Below, piece after piece: positions 35,500 through 45,116 of a stretch of DNA of 64,000 nt (the stretch's first letter is position 1; every line of letters starts with the position of its first letter). The translations under genes were made by a program, and so were the position numbers. The stretch spans positions 248,001 through 312,000 of the forward strand of contig JAVJOU010000021.1 in assembly GCA_040216635.1 (NCBI GenBank), given 5' to 3'. Under the pieces are notes generated by a model. It worked only from the letters and a program-made list of their open reading frames with translations, was not told the origin of the DNA and did no database searches. This DNA comes from UBA1479 sp040216635 (GTDB lineage Bacteria > Pseudomonadota > Alphaproteobacteria > Rhodospirillales > Casp-alpha2).

Positions 35500-37146
35500 A
35501 TGATGAGGATGGAACGGGAATCCATGGAATTTGATGTGGTGATCGTGGGCGCGGGGCCGTCGGGCCTGTCCGCCGCCATCCGCATCCGGCAGATTCATCC
35601 CGAATGCACCGTCTGCGTGGTCGAAAAAGGATCGGAAGTCGGCGCCCATATCCTGTCGGGGGCGGTGTTCGAACCGCGCGCCTTGAACGAACTGATCCCC
35701 GACTGGAAGGAGAAGGGCGCGCCTTTGAACACGCCCGCGACCAAAGACAAATTCATGCTGCTGGGCCCGGCCGGAGCCTTGCGTCTGCCGACCCCGCCGC
35801 AGATGAACAATCACGGCAATTACATCATTTCCTTAGGGCTGTTGTGCCGCTGGCTGGGCGAACAGGCAGAAGCCCTGGGTGCCGAGATTTATCCCGGCTT
35901 CGCCGCCGCCGAGGTTCTTTATAACGACGACGGTTCGGTCAAAGGCATTGCCACGGGCGACATGGGTCTGAACCGTGACGGCACGCCCGGCCCCAACCAC
36001 CAGCCGGGCATGGAACTGCACGCCAAATACACCCTGTTCGCCGAAGGCTGCCGCGGCCATCTGACCAAGACCCTGGAACAGAAATTCGACCTGCGGTCCA
36101 AAGGCCCGGAAGGCACGCCCGCCGACCCGCAGACCTACGGCATCGGCCTGAAGGAACTGTGGGAGGTCAAGCCCGAGAACCACAAACAGGGCGAGATCCT
36201 GCACACCATCGGCTGGCCCCTGGATTCCAAGACCTATGGCGGATCGTTTCTTTATCACCTGGAAAACAACCAGGTCGCCTTGGGCTTCGTGGTCGGGCTC
36301 GACTACCAAAACCCTTATCTTTCCCCTTATGACGAATTGCAGCGCTTCAAGACCCATCCGTCCATCGCGCCGATTTTGGAAGGCGGCAGGCGTATTTCAT
36401 ACGGGGCCCGCGCACTCAACGAAGGGGGCTATCAGTCCGTGCCGGGGTTGAGCTTCCCCGGCGGCGCCTTGATCGGCTGCACGGCGGGCTTCCTCAACAC
36501 GCCCAAGATCAAGGGCAGCCACACGGCCATGAAGACCGGCATGCTAGCCGCCGAAGCCGTCGCCGATGCTCTGAAATCCGGCGCCAATCCGGCCGAGGGT
36601 CTGCCGGCCTATACCCAGGCCGTGCGCGACAGTTGGGTGTGGAAGGAACTGTACAAGGCCCGCAACATGCGGCCCAATTTCCATTGGGGCATGTGGGCCG
36701 GGCTGATCCTGGGCGCCATCGACACCTTCCTGTTCTTCGGCCATGCGCCCTGGACGCTGAAAAATCGGGCCGATCATTCGGCGCTTAAAAAGGCCAAGGC
36801 CTGCAAGCCCATCGACTATCCCAAACCCGATGGAAAATTAACGTTCGATAAGCTGTCGTCCGTGCAGTTGGCCGGTACTTTCCACGAGGAAGAACAGCCC
36901 TGCCACCTGACGCTCAAGGACGACGCCGTGCCCATGGCGGTCAACTGGGCGGACTACGCCGGGCCGGAAGCCCGGTTCTGCCCGGCGGGGGTGTATGAAT
37001 ATGTGGAAGTGGACGGCGAGACCCAGTTCCAGATCAACGGTCAGAACTGCATCCACTGCAAGACCTGCGACATCAAGGACCCGACCCAGAACATCAACTG
37101 GGTCACGCCCCAGGGTGGCGAAGGGCCGAACTACCCGAACATGTAG
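35500..37146 (+). CDS. etfD: Electron-transfer flavoprotein-ubiquinone oxidoreductase
   Basis: A 548-residue ETF-QO. The N-terminal FAD motif is DVVIVGAGPSGLSAAIR, with ubiquinone-binding and membrane-surface segments in the middle, and a C-terminal 4Fe-4S domain CIHCKTCDIKDPTQNINWV. It passes electrons from ETF, and hence from acyl-CoA dehydrogenases such as Mcd, to the quinone pool. Several in-frame ATGs (35500, 35503, 35509) precede the conserved N-terminus; the first is used. Confidence 0.96.
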   Translation: MMRMERESMEFDVVIVGAGPSGLSAAIRIRQIHPECTVCVVEKGSEVGAHILSGAVFEPRALNELIPDWKEKGAPLNTPATKDKFMLLGPAGALRLPTPPQMNNHGNYIISLGLLCRWLGEQAEALGAEIYPGFAAAEVLYNDDGSVKGIATGDMGLNRDGTPGPNHQPGMELHAKYTLFAEGCRGHLTKTLEQKFDLRSKGPEGTPADPQTYGIGLKELWEVKPENHKQGEILHTIGWPLDSKTYGGSFLYHLENNQVALGFVVGLDYQNPYLSPYDELQRFKTHPSIAPILEGGRRISYGARALNEGGYQSVPGLSFPGGALIGCTAGFLNTPKIKGSHTAMKTGMLAAEAVADALKSGANPAEGLPAYTQAVRDSWVWKELYKARNMRPNFHWGMWAGLILGAIDTFLFFGHAPWTLKNRADHSALKKAKACKPIDYPKPDGKLTFDKLSSVQLAGTFHEEEQPCHLTLKDDAVPMAVNWADYAGPEARFCPAGVYEYVEVDGETQFQINGQNCIHCKTCDIKDPTQNINWVTPQGGEGPNYPNM

Positions 37147-37173
37147 CCAGGGTTGCCATCGACGGAGGGTGAC

Positions 37174-37623
37174 ATGCATTTCCGCTCGATCATCTGCCTG
37201 CTTGCCGTGACCACCGGCCTGCTGGGCGCATGCGAAACGACATCCGACGGCCCGGCGCCTGACGGATTGGCCGGGACGTCTTGGCAGTTGGTGAAAATCA
37301 TGTCCATGGACGACAGCGTCCATGTCCCGGAAGACCCGCCAGCCTATACGCTGGCCCTGCAGGCGGACGGGTCGGCCGCGATCCGGGCCGGCTGCAACCG
37401 GGGCGCCGGATCATGGCGTTCGGAAACCAACAACCAACTTAAGTTCACGCCGATCGCCGCAACCCGCGCCCTGTGCCCGCCGGGATCCCTGTCCGATAAG
37501 TATCTGGCCCAGTTCGCATGGGTCCGCAGCTACATGATGAAAGGCGGCCATCTGTTTCTCGCGACCAAAGCCGATGGCGCGATCATCGAATTCGCGCCAT
37601 CCGTCGCCGACCGGCGGAAATAA
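37174..37623 (+). CDS. META/HslJ-like domain lipoprotein
   Basis: A 149-residue lipoprotein; the start at 37174 follows GGAGGGTGAC and opens with a lipoprotein signal (MHFRSIICLLAVTTGLLGAC, lipobox LLGAC). The mature part has LAGTSWQLVKI and GCNRGAGSW, typical of META (HslJ-like) domains. It lies 27 bases behind etfD. Function of the family is unclear, though some members are linked to heat shock or novobiocin resistance. Confidence 0.8.
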   Translation: MHFRSIICLLAVTTGLLGACETTSDGPAPDGLAGTSWQLVKIMSMDDSVHVPEDPPAYTLALQADGSAAIRAGCNRGAGSWRSETNNQLKFTPIAATRALCPPGSLSDKYLAQFAWVRSYMMKGGHLFLATKADGAIIEFAPSVADRRK

Positions 37624-37927
37624 CACGGACGCCGATCGACCCACTGCACCGTCGGGCGGGCGCTAAAGCCCCGAGGCCTCGCCTGTGTTAGGATGGGTCC
37701 ATCGGGTGAAAATTATAAATCGCTAATATCGATTAAAATTATAATTTAAATCAATTTAGACATTTTATCGGCTGCCCATACACTGTTTTCCAGCCGAACG
37801 AACGATGCGTCACGTATCCTTAAGATACCTGGTTTCGTGAACGAACCGGCGTCGGCGACGAACCGGACGGCCTAAATCGGTCGCCGTTATTGAAACCCAA
37901 CGACCTAGAACCCTAACGGAGGAAGTT
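37624..37927 (+). promoter_or_regulatory. AT-rich upstream region of katG with a 22-base near-palindrome
   Basis: The 304-base gap holds no gene. At 37731-37752 lies GATTAAAATTATAATTTAAATC, containing the perfect palindrome AAATTATAATTT, with a partial copy (AATTATAAAT) at about 37710. This resembles Fur/PerR/Irr-family operators more than an OxyR site. The katG ribosome site GGAGG is at 37918. Confidence 0.4.
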
Positions 37928-40117
37928 ATGGACGGAAGCAAATGTCCCTTTGGACACTCGGGCGGCGGCACGACAAACCGCGACTGGTGGCCGAACAGTC
38001 TGAAGCTCAATATCCTGCGCCAACACTCTTCCTTGTCCAATCCCATGCACAAGGACTTCGACTACGCGAAAGAGTTCAAGACGCTCGACCTGGACGCCGT
38101 TAAGAAAGACATCATCGACGTGATGACCACGTCGCAGGATTGGTGGCCGGCCGATTACGGTCATTACGGCCCGCTGTTCATCCGCATGGCCTGGCACAGC
38201 GCCGGGACCTATCGCACCGGCGACGGCCGTGGCGGCGGCGGAACCGGCAATCAGCGTTTCGCGCCGCTCAACAGCTGGCCCGACAACGGCAACCTGGACA
38301 AGGCCCGCCTGCTGCTCTGGCCGGTCAAGAAAAAGTACGGGAAAAAGCTCTCTTGGGCCGATCTGATGATCCTGGCCGGCAACTGCGCGCTGGAATCCAT
38401 GGGCTTCAAGACCTTTGGTTTTGCCGGCGGCCGTCCCGACATCTGGGAGCCGGAACAAGACGTCTATTGGGGCGCCGAGACCGAATGGCTCGCGACCAGC
38501 GACAAGCCCAACAGCCGCTATTCGGGTGACCGCGACCTGGATAATCCGCTTGCCGCAGTCCAAATGGGCCTGATCTACGTCAACCCGGAAGGCCCCGACG
38601 GCAATCCCGATCCCATCGCATCCGGCCGGGACATCCGCGAGACCTTTGCCCGCATGGCCATGAACGATGAAGAAACGGTGGCGCTGACCGCCGGTGGCCA
38701 TACCTTCGGCAAAGCCCATGGTGCCGGTGACACGGCGCAGGTCGGCCCAGAACCGGCCGCCGCCCCGATCGAGGCACAAAGCCAGGGTTGGCTTTCGAGC
38801 CACAAGTCCGGCAAAGGCATCGATACCATCACCAGCGGCATCGAAGGCGCCTGGACGCCGACACCGACCCAATGGGACATGAGCTATTTCGATGTTCTGT
38901 TCGGTTACGAATGGGAGCTGACCAAAAGCCCCGCGGGCGCCCATCAATGGCGGCCGAAAGACCTGGCCGACAAGGACCATGCCCCGGAAGTCGACGGGTC
39001 CGGCAAGAAGGTGCCGATCATGATGACCACAGCGGACATGGCCATGCGCATGGACCCTGCCTATGAAAAAATATCGCGGCGGTTCCACAAGAACCCGGAA
39101 GAATTCGCGGATGCCTTCGCCCGGGCCTGGTACAAGCTGACCCACCGCGACATGGGCCCCGTCGCCCGCTACCTGGGCAAGGAAGTCCCGGCCGAAGAAC
39201 TGATCTGGCAGGACCCCATTCCCCAGGTCACCCATGCCGTGATCGACGAAGAGGACGTCGCCGCGCTGAAGCAGGACATTTTGGCAACGGGTCTTTCCAT
39301 TCCGCAACTGGTCCGCACGGCCTGGGCCTCGGCCTCGACCTTCCGCGGCTCGGACATGCGGGGCGGCGCCAACGGTGCGCGCATCCGCCTGGCACCGCAG
39401 AAGGACTGGGACGCCAACGATCCGGCCGAACTGGCGGACGTGCTGGACAAATTGGAAGCCGTGCAAAAGGCCTTCAACGATGCCCAGTCCGGCGGCAAAC
39501 AGGTCTCGCTCGCCGACATCATCGTGCTGGGCGGTTGTGCGGCCGTGGAACAGGCGGCCAAGGCAGCGGGCGCCGATGTGAAGGTTCCCTTCACCCCGGG
39601 CCGGGCCGATGCCTCGCAACAGCAGACGGACGTGGAAGCGTTCGAACCGCTTGAGCCCCTGGCCGACGGGTTCCGCAACTACCAGAAGCAGAAGTACGCC
39701 GTGTCGGCAGAGGAAATGCTGATCGACAAGGCCCAGTTGCTGACCCTGACCGTGCCCGAAATGACGGTCCTGATCGGCGGCATGCGGGCCCTGAGCGCCA
39801 ATGCCGGCGGCACGAACCACGGTGTGTTCACCGACCGGGCCGGGACATTGACGAACGACTTCTTCGTCAACCTGCTGGACCTGGGCGTCACCTGGAAAGC
39901 GATCTCCGACGATGACGATCTGTTCGAAGGCCGCGACCGGGCGACGGGCGACGTCAAATGGACCGGCACCCGCGTCGACCTGATCTTCGGGTCGAATTCG
40001 GAACTGCGGGCCATCGCCGAGGTCTATGCCTGTGACGATGCCCAGGCAACGTTTGTCGACGACTTCGTCGAAGCCTGGACCAAGGTAATGAACCTGGACC
40101 GCTTCGATATCGCCTGA
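37928..40117 (+). CDS. katG: Catalase-peroxidase
   Basis: A 729-residue bifunctional haem catalase-peroxidase with the duplicated domain structure. FIRMAWHSAGTYR in the N-terminal domain has the distal Arg-Trp-His, ALTAGGHTFGKAHG carries the proximal His, and the C-terminal degenerate domain (LVRTAWASASTFRGSD) lacks it, as normal. It removes hydrogen peroxide. A strong terminator follows. Confidence 0.97.
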   Translation: MDGSKCPFGHSGGGTTNRDWWPNSLKLNILRQHSSLSNPMHKDFDYAKEFKTLDLDAVKKDIIDVMTTSQDWWPADYGHYGPLFIRMAWHSAGTYRTGDGRGGGGTGNQRFAPLNSWPDNGNLDKARLLLWPVKKKYGKKLSWADLMILAGNCALESMGFKTFGFAGGRPDIWEPEQDVYWGAETEWLATSDKPNSRYSGDRDLDNPLAAVQMGLIYVNPEGPDGNPDPIASGRDIRETFARMAMNDEETVALTAGGHTFGKAHGAGDTAQVGPEPAAAPIEAQSQGWLSSHKSGKGIDTITSGIEGAWTPTPTQWDMSYFDVLFGYEWELTKSPAGAHQWRPKDLADKDHAPEVDGSGKKVPIMMTTADMAMRMDPAYEKISRRFHKNPEEFADAFARAWYKLTHRDMGPVARYLGKEVPAEELIWQDPIPQVTHAVIDEEDVAALKQDILATGLSIPQLVRTAWASASTFRGSDMRGGANGARIRLAPQKDWDANDPAELADVLDKLEAVQKAFNDAQSGGKQVSLADIIVLGGCAAVEQAAKAAGADVKVPFTPGRADASQQQTDVEAFEPLEPLADGFRNYQKQKYAVSAEEMLIDKAQLLTLTVPEMTVLIGGMRALSANAGGTNHGVFTDRAGTLTNDFFVNLLDLGVTWKAISDDDDLFEGRDRATGDVKWTGTRVDLIFGSNSELRAIAEVYACDDAQATFVDDFVEAWTKVMNLDRFDIA

Positions 40118-40144
40118 CCTTAACGCGGTATCCTGAATGAAGTA

Positions 40145-40178
40145 CGGGCGGGCCTTATCGGTCCGCCCGTTTCTTTTT
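40145..40178 (+). terminator. Rho-independent terminator of katG
   Basis: Ten-base stem CGGGCGGGCC / GGTCCGCCCG with a TTATC loop (40145-40169, one G-U pair), followed by TTTCTTTTT on the plus strand, 27 bases after the katG stop. Confidence 0.9.
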
Positions 40179-40220
40179 GGAGAATGCGATCAACGATGAA
40201 CCCCGCGCCGATGCGCTGCC

Positions 40221-41624
40221 TCACCCCAGCCGGTTGATCCCGTCGAACGCCGCCGTCTTGTAGCATTCGGCGAAGGTCGGATAGTTGAACACCGTGTCGA
40301 TCAGGTAATCGAGCGTGCCGCCCAGCGACATCACCGCCTGGCCGATGTGGATCATCTCGCAGGCCCCGTCGCCGATGATGTGCACGCCAAGCAACTTCCG
40401 CGATTGCGGATCAAACAGAAGCTTCAACAGCCCGGCCTGATCGCCGACGATCTGACCGCGCGCGATTTCCTTATAAGCGGCGCGGCCGACCTCGTAGGGG
40501 GTTTCTGCCTCGGTCAGTTCCTGCTCGTTCTTTCCGACCACGGAAATCTCGGGGATCGTGTAAATGCCGTAGGGCAGAAGGTTGGGGAAGCTGCGGGCCT
40601 CCACACCAAAAGCGTGACAAGCGGCAAGCCGCCCCTGCTCCATGGAGGTCGAGGCAAGCGAAGGAAAACCGATCACGTCACCGACCGCATAAATGTGGCT
40701 GGCTTCGGTCTGATAGTTCGTGTTGACCGTGATGCGCCCGCGCGGGTCGGCTTGCACGCCCGCCGCCGCAAGGTTCAGGCTTTCCGTCGCCCCGGTGCGG
40801 CCGATGGAGTAGAGCACGGTTTCCGAATTGATGTGCTTGCCGCTTTTCAGCGCGATATGAACCTTCTGGCCTTGGTCGCCGTCGACCAGGTCGATCCCGC
40901 TGACTTCCTCGCCCAGACGCAGGGTCACCCGTTCCTGGCGCATCAGATGGACCAGGGTGTCGATGATTTCTTCGTCGACGAAAGGCAGGACACGCAGGCG
41001 CTTGTCGATCACGGTGACGCGCACGCCCAGGGTCGCGAAAATGGTCGCGTATTCAATGCCGATCACCCCGGCACCGATCACGGTCAGGCTTTTGGGCAGG
41101 GTGTTGAGTTCCAGGATATCGTCACTGGTAAAAATATGTTTGCCGTCGAAGGCGATGTTGTCGTCGCGCGTGGTCGTCGTGCCGACGGCGATGGCGATCT
41201 TGTCGGCCGTGATTTCGGACGCCGTCCCGCCGCCACAGGGTGTCAGCGAAATGCGGTGCGGGTCGATGAACGATGCCTCGGCATCGATGATCTTGATGTC
41301 GTTGCGCAACATCTGGTGGCGCGTCACGTCGATGCCGATCTGGCGCACGTGATCAGCGCGGCCCAGCAGATCGCCCATGGTGACTTCCTGCTTCACCTTG
41401 TAGGACGAGCCGTAGACGCTGCGTTCGTTATAGCCGGAAAAATGCATGGTCGCGGCGCGCAGCGTCTTGGACGGAATGGTCCCGGTGTTCAGGCACACCC
41501 CGCCGACCACGGTCTGACGTTCGGCCAGCGCCACCCGTTTGCCGAGCTTGGCCGCCTGCACCGCCGCGCGCTGGCCCGCCGGGCCGGAGCCGATGACGAA
41601 CAGGTCATAGTCATAGCTGCTCAT
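40221..41624 (-). CDS. sthA: Soluble pyridine nucleotide transhydrogenase
   Basis: A 467-residue flavoprotein disulfide-reductase-family enzyme. VIGSGPAGQRAAVQAAKLGK binds FAD; the redox position reads GGVCLNTGTIPSKTLR, with Thr in place of the second Cys, which marks SthA rather than lipoamide dehydrogenase. It exchanges hydride between NADH and NADPH pools. The start at 41624 has a GGGGGA ribosome site; an upstream ATG is less likely. Confidence 0.93.
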   Translation of the reverse strand: MSSYDYDLFVIGSGPAGQRAAVQAAKLGKRVALAERQTVVGGVCLNTGTIPSKTLRAATMHFSGYNERSVYGSSYKVKQEVTMGDLLGRADHVRQIGIDVTRHQMLRNDIKIIDAEASFIDPHRISLTPCGGGTASEITADKIAIAVGTTTTRDDNIAFDGKHIFTSDDILELNTLPKSLTVIGAGVIGIEYATIFATLGVRVTVIDKRLRVLPFVDEEIIDTLVHLMRQERVTLRLGEEVSGIDLVDGDQGQKVHIALKSGKHINSETVLYSIGRTGATESLNLAAAGVQADPRGRITVNTNYQTEASHIYAVGDVIGFPSLASTSMEQGRLAACHAFGVEARSFPNLLPYGIYTIPEISVVGKNEQELTEAETPYEVGRAAYKEIARGQIVGDQAGLLKLLFDPQSRKLLGVHIIGDGACEMIHIGQAVMSLGGTLDYLIDTVFNYPTFAECYKTAAFDGINRLG

Positions 41625-41725
41625 TAGTCCCCCAAGGATCAATCCACGAAATTCAGGTTAGTGGCCTGGAACCGCTTAAGTCCATTGGATTTCGTGACTT
41701 GCGCGCCCAAGGACGGCGCAGGCAA

Positions 41726-42451
41726 CTATTTAATCGCCGTCCACAACAACGCCAGGCCCGAGCAGAACAGCATGACATCCATCACATGTTCGAAGGTCTT
41801 CAGACTCAGATGCATCATCACCCGCTTGCCCAGATAGGCGCCGATCATCATCGACCCGCCGACGATCAGGCCCTGCAGGATCATCGGCCCCGGCAAGGCC
41901 CCCGCCTGCTGGAACGTCGCGACCTTTGAGACCATCAATGCCAGGGACGCCGCTGCCTCGGTCGAAATCAGCGCCCCCTTGGTCAATCCGATCGCGAGGA
42001 ATGCCGGAATACTGAGCGGCCCCGTGGACAGCACGATGCCGCTGAGATAGCCGATCAGCCCACCGATGATCGCGAGATGCCAGTATCGGATGCGAAAGTC
42101 GCGGGCCCGCATCCAGCGCCGGCCCGGGATCATCAAAAGGAAAAACCCGCCGAGCACCGTTTCGACCACGCTGGGCGGCAGGATCAGTAGCGTGCGCGCG
42201 CCCAAGGCCGCCCCCGGCACGCCGAGCACGGCATAGGCCCAAAAGGCCCGCCAATCGACCTCGCGCCACCAGGCCACGGCCTTGCCGATATTGCCCAGAA
42301 CGGCGGCGATGGCCATGATCGGCACCGCCTGCTGCGGACCGAATTGAAAAACCAGGATCGGCATCAACACGATGGAGCCGCCGGTGCCGACGACGCCGCT
42401 GAGCGTTCCCGCGGCGACGCCCGCCAGCAACAAGAAGATGTAGCCGGTCAA
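41726..42451 (-). CDS. TauE/SafE-family (DUF81) membrane permease
   Basis: A membrane protein of about 241 residues with eight or so hydrophobic helices in two repeats (LAGVAAGTLSGVVGTGGSIVL opens the first, IIGGLIGYLSGIVLSTGPLS the second), as in sulfite/anion exporters of the TauE/SafE family. I start it at TTG 42451, which follows GGGGGATCGA; the earlier ATG at 42541 would place the cold-shock terminator inside the coding region. Substrate unknown. Confidence 0.82.
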   Translation of the reverse strand: MTGYIFLLLAGVAAGTLSGVVGTGGSIVLMPILVFQFGPQQAVPIMAIAAVLGNIGKAVAWWREVDWRAFWAYAVLGVPGAALGARTLLILPPSVVETVLGGFFLLMIPGRRWMRARDFRIRYWHLAIIGGLIGYLSGIVLSTGPLSIPAFLAIGLTKGALISTEAAASLALMVSKVATFQQAGALPGPMILQGLIVGGSMMIGAYLGKRVMMHLSLKTFEHVMDVMLFCSGLALLWTAIK

Positions 42452-42484
42452 TCGATCCCCCAATAGGGCTGAAATAAAGGGGCC

Positions 42485-42526
42485 TGAAAAAAGGAAAGGG
42501 TCACCCGCCGTCCGGCAGATGACCCT
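42485..42526 (-). terminator. Rho-independent terminator of the cold-shock gene
   Basis: On the minus strand AGGGTCA...TGACCCT (42497-42526) forms the outer stem with GCCG/CGGC inside, followed by TTTCCTTTTTTC. It lies 54 bases beyond the csp stop and before the TauE start. Confidence 0.75.
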
Positions 42527-42547
42527 GGAACCGTACTTCAACGCAGT

Positions 42548-42597
42548 TGAAGCTTGGATCTAGTCTGGATCCGTTCGGATCAAGCTTCCTGCAAGTT
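42548..42597. repeat. Cluster of short perfect inverted repeats at the csp stop codon
   Basis: On the minus strand the last codons and stop (GAAGCTTGA) begin a nested pattern: GAAGCTTG pairs with a downstream CAAGCTTC and encloses GATCCG-AA-CGGATC; a further CTTCAA-CTGCG-TTGAAG follows. It could be an mRNA processing or stability element at the 3' end of the csp message. Confidence 0.5.
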
Positions 42598-42783
42598 CAC
42601 AGCCTTGGGGCCGCGCGCTTCGTTCTGCACTTCAAAGGTCACCTTCTGACCTTCGGCCAGGCTGGCAAGGCCAGACTGTTCGAGGGCGGTGATGTGAACG
42701 AAAACGTCCTTGGAGCCATCTTCCGGGGTGATGAAGCCGTAGCCCTTCTGCGTGTTGAAGAATTTAACCGTTCCAGTGGTCAT
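42580..42783 (-). CDS. cspA: Cold-shock-domain protein
   Basis: A 67-residue single CSD protein that binds single-stranded nucleic acid. RNP1 is KGYGFITPEDG and RNP2 is DVFVHITAL. The length and sequence are typical of CspA-type RNA chaperones. The gene has a structured upstream region and an unusual set of inverted repeats at its 3' end. Confidence 0.96.
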   Translation of the reverse strand: MTTGTVKFFNTQKGYGFITPEDGSKDVFVHITALEQSGLASLAEGQKVTFEVQNEARGPKAVNLQEA

Positions 42784-42920
42784 GTACTTAAAGTCCTGTA
42801 CTAGCTGCCGGTCGAATTACGAACGTGTCGTCCCAGCCGACACGGCATGGTGAAAGACCGGAACGCAACCGAGCGGTCCGGGTGATCAACGCTTCCTAGG
42901 GTTGGGGGGTTTGGGGCCGA
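42784..42920 (-). promoter_or_regulatory. Structured putative 5' untranslated region of cspA
   Basis: No gene fits between cspA and the gene at 43010. On the minus strand the region can form GACCG...CGGTC and GTGTCG...CGACAC stems shortly before an AGGAC ribosome site. Long folded leaders are usual for cold-shock genes; the transcription start is not visible. Confidence 0.35.
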
Positions 42921-43009
42921 AGGCCCAATTACCGTCCGCCAAATCCGGCCGGGGCTTAATCACGCTTCGATTCGTACTTTCGAACGTCCTGAAAGACAAG
43001 AAGAATATT

Positions 43010-43264
43010 TTATTCGACCGGTCCGCCGGCAAGCCATTTAACGGCGTCACGCGCCGCCTCGCGGGCGGCGTTCTCATCGCCGAACAGGCGGCCTGCATAC
43101 CCGGCTGCACCCGACCAGCCGCGGGGGTCTTCCGGGTCGCGGCGATATTCCTCGAATCCGAAGGTACCGTCGGCGCGGCGGAACAGATCGACGCAGCGGG
43201 TGCCGTCGCCGTTTTCAAGCGACGCCAAAACCAGGGCGCGCGCGGGTTTTCGGGATTGTTCCAT
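43010..43264 (-). CDS. Small conserved alphaproteobacterial protein
   Basis: An 84-residue protein starting MEQSRKPARALVLASLENGD at 43264; longer upstream readings run antisense to the TPR gene. Residues 25-55 (VDLFRRADGTFGFEEYRRDP, then GWS) suggest a small mixed alpha/beta fold. I recall similar unnamed proteins in Rhodospirillales but cannot name a family. Confidence 0.65.
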   Translation of the reverse strand: MEQSRKPARALVLASLENGDGTRCVDLFRRADGTFGFEEYRRDPEDPRGWSGAAGYAGRLFGDENAAREAARDAVKWLAGGPVE

Positions 43265-43402
43265 CCTGCCAGTATGGACGATTGCCCTTTTTTCGCCAAA
43301 GGTCGATGCAACAAGAATTGATCCTACGGGATATGGTCGCACGGCCCGGCGTCGGATAGACTGGTCGCTGCTTGAACCCATTCCCCCATCCGCCTTTGAG
43401 GT

Positions 43403-45112
43403 ATGAGACCGCCCGTGACCCCGACACGTCGAATTCACCGCCATCTCACCGCCGGCCTGCTCGGCGCGTTTGCCGCCCTGGCCCTGCCTCAGGGCACCCT
43501 GGCCAAGCCGAATGCCGAGCCGGACCTGAACGCCAATACCTTCATCGGCAACTACCTGGCCGGCCGGCAGGCACAGCGCGACGGTGATTTGAGCGCGGCC
43601 TCGGCCTATTACGGCGCCGCCCTGACACAAAAGCCGGAAACACCCGGCCTGTTGCGCCAGGCCTTCATCGTCAACCTGATCGAAGGCAACATGAAAACGG
43701 CCGTTAAGCTGGCCAAGGAATATCTGAAGGAAGACCCGGATCAGACCATCGCGCAGCTGACCATCACGGTCGATCACATCAAGCACAAACGCTTCAAGGA
43801 AGCGAAGGCGCTGTTGGACAAGCTGCCGGACCAGGGGCTTTCGGTGTTCACCAAGCCGATCCTGACCGCCTGGGCCCTGTACGGTCAGGGCAAGGGCAAG
43901 GACGCCCTTGCCGCACTGAAGCCGTTGGAAGACAAAAAGGGCGTCGAGAATTTGGTCGAAATTCACGAAGCCCTGATCCTGCAATTGATGGGCAAAACGG
44001 AAGAGGCCGCCAAGCTTTTGACCGGCGTGGTCGAACGCCAATCCCCGCCGTCATCCCGCGTCGTGCACCTGTTGGGGGCCTTGCTGGAACGCGCCGGCGA
44101 TACGGAACGGGCCAAGGCGATCTACCAGCTTTATTTGGACGAGCATCCAGTCTCGCGCCTGATGGACCCGGCGCTGGAACGCATCAAGCGGGGCAAGAAG
44201 CCCCCCTTGGTCATCAAGGATGCCCGCGACGGCAGCGCCGAGGCGCTGTACGACATCGGCTCGTCCCTGCGCCGCCAGAACGCCCATGAAACCTCCATCG
44301 CCTTGATCCGCATGGCGATCTATATGAAACCCGATTTCGCCGTGGCGCAGTTTATCCTGGCCGACATTCTTCAGACCGAAGACCGCCTGGAACAGGCGAT
44401 CAAGGAATATTCCCTAATCGACGATGCTTCGGATTATGGGTGGAGCGCCCAGCTTCAGGCTTCGGCCTTGCTGGGGGACCTGAAACGGTCCGAAGAAGCC
44501 ATCAAGGGCTTGAAGAAGCTGGCCAAACTGCGGCCCGATTTGCCCGACCCGCATTTGCACATGGGCGATGTATACCGCCGCATGGAAAGTTATGGCGAAG
44601 CCGCCAAGGCCTATTCGGCCGCGATCGAACGGGTCAAGGACCCGCAACCCCATCATTGGAGCCTCTTTTACGCGCGCGGCATCGCGCTTGAACGGGATAA
44701 ACGGTGGAAGGCATCGGAAAAGGACCTGCTCAAAGCGCTCGACCTGCGCCCCGACCAGCCCTATGTGCTGAACTATCTTGGCTATACCTGGATCGATCAG
44801 GGACAGCAGCTCGACCGGGCCACGGAGATGATCAAGAAGGCCGTCTCGCTGGCCCCCAACGACGGCTTTATCGCCGACAGCCTGGGTTGGGCCTATTACC
44901 GTCTGGAAGATTTCGAGCAGGCCGTGGTCGAATTGGAACGTGCCGTTGAGCTGCGCCCGCAGGATCCCGTCATCAACGACCATTTGGGTGATGCCTATTG
45001 GAAAGTGGGACGCAAACTGGAAGCCCGCTTCCAATGGAAGCGCTCGCTCTCCCTCGACCCCGAAAAAGACCTGATTCCCAAAATTCAGGGCAAGCTCGAA
45101 AAAGGGCTGTAG
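43403..45112 (+). CDS. Tetratricopeptide-repeat protein, probably periplasmic
   Basis: A 569-residue TPR protein with an N-terminal signal-like segment (HLTAGLLGAFAALALPQGTLA). Repeats are scattered from residue 45 to the end; the clearest is YVLNYLGYTWIDQGQQLDRA and the following FIADSLGWAYYRLEDFEQAV. Such proteins often precede ispE in alphaproteobacteria, as here with a four-base gap. Probably an envelope or secretion scaffold; partner unknown. Confidence 0.88.
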   Translation: MRPPVTPTRRIHRHLTAGLLGAFAALALPQGTLAKPNAEPDLNANTFIGNYLAGRQAQRDGDLSAASAYYGAALTQKPETPGLLRQAFIVNLIEGNMKTAVKLAKEYLKEDPDQTIAQLTITVDHIKHKRFKEAKALLDKLPDQGLSVFTKPILTAWALYGQGKGKDALAALKPLEDKKGVENLVEIHEALILQLMGKTEEAAKLLTGVVERQSPPSSRVVHLLGALLERAGDTERAKAIYQLYLDEHPVSRLMDPALERIKRGKKPPLVIKDARDGSAEALYDIGSSLRRQNAHETSIALIRMAIYMKPDFAVAQFILADILQTEDRLEQAIKEYSLIDDASDYGWSAQLQASALLGDLKRSEEAIKGLKKLAKLRPDLPDPHLHMGDVYRRMESYGEAAKAYSAAIERVKDPQPHHWSLFYARGIALERDKRWKASEKDLLKALDLRPDQPYVLNYLGYTWIDQGQQLDRATEMIKKAVSLAPNDGFIADSLGWAYYRLEDFEQAVVELERAVELRPQDPVINDHLGDAYWKVGRKLEARFQWKRSLSLDPEKDLIPKIQGKLEKGL

Positions 45113-45116
45113 CCGC

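Noticed and set aside
37913..39820. A 635-codon minus-strand frame opposite katG
   Set aside because: Antisense to one of the best conserved genes in the window and of unnatural composition.
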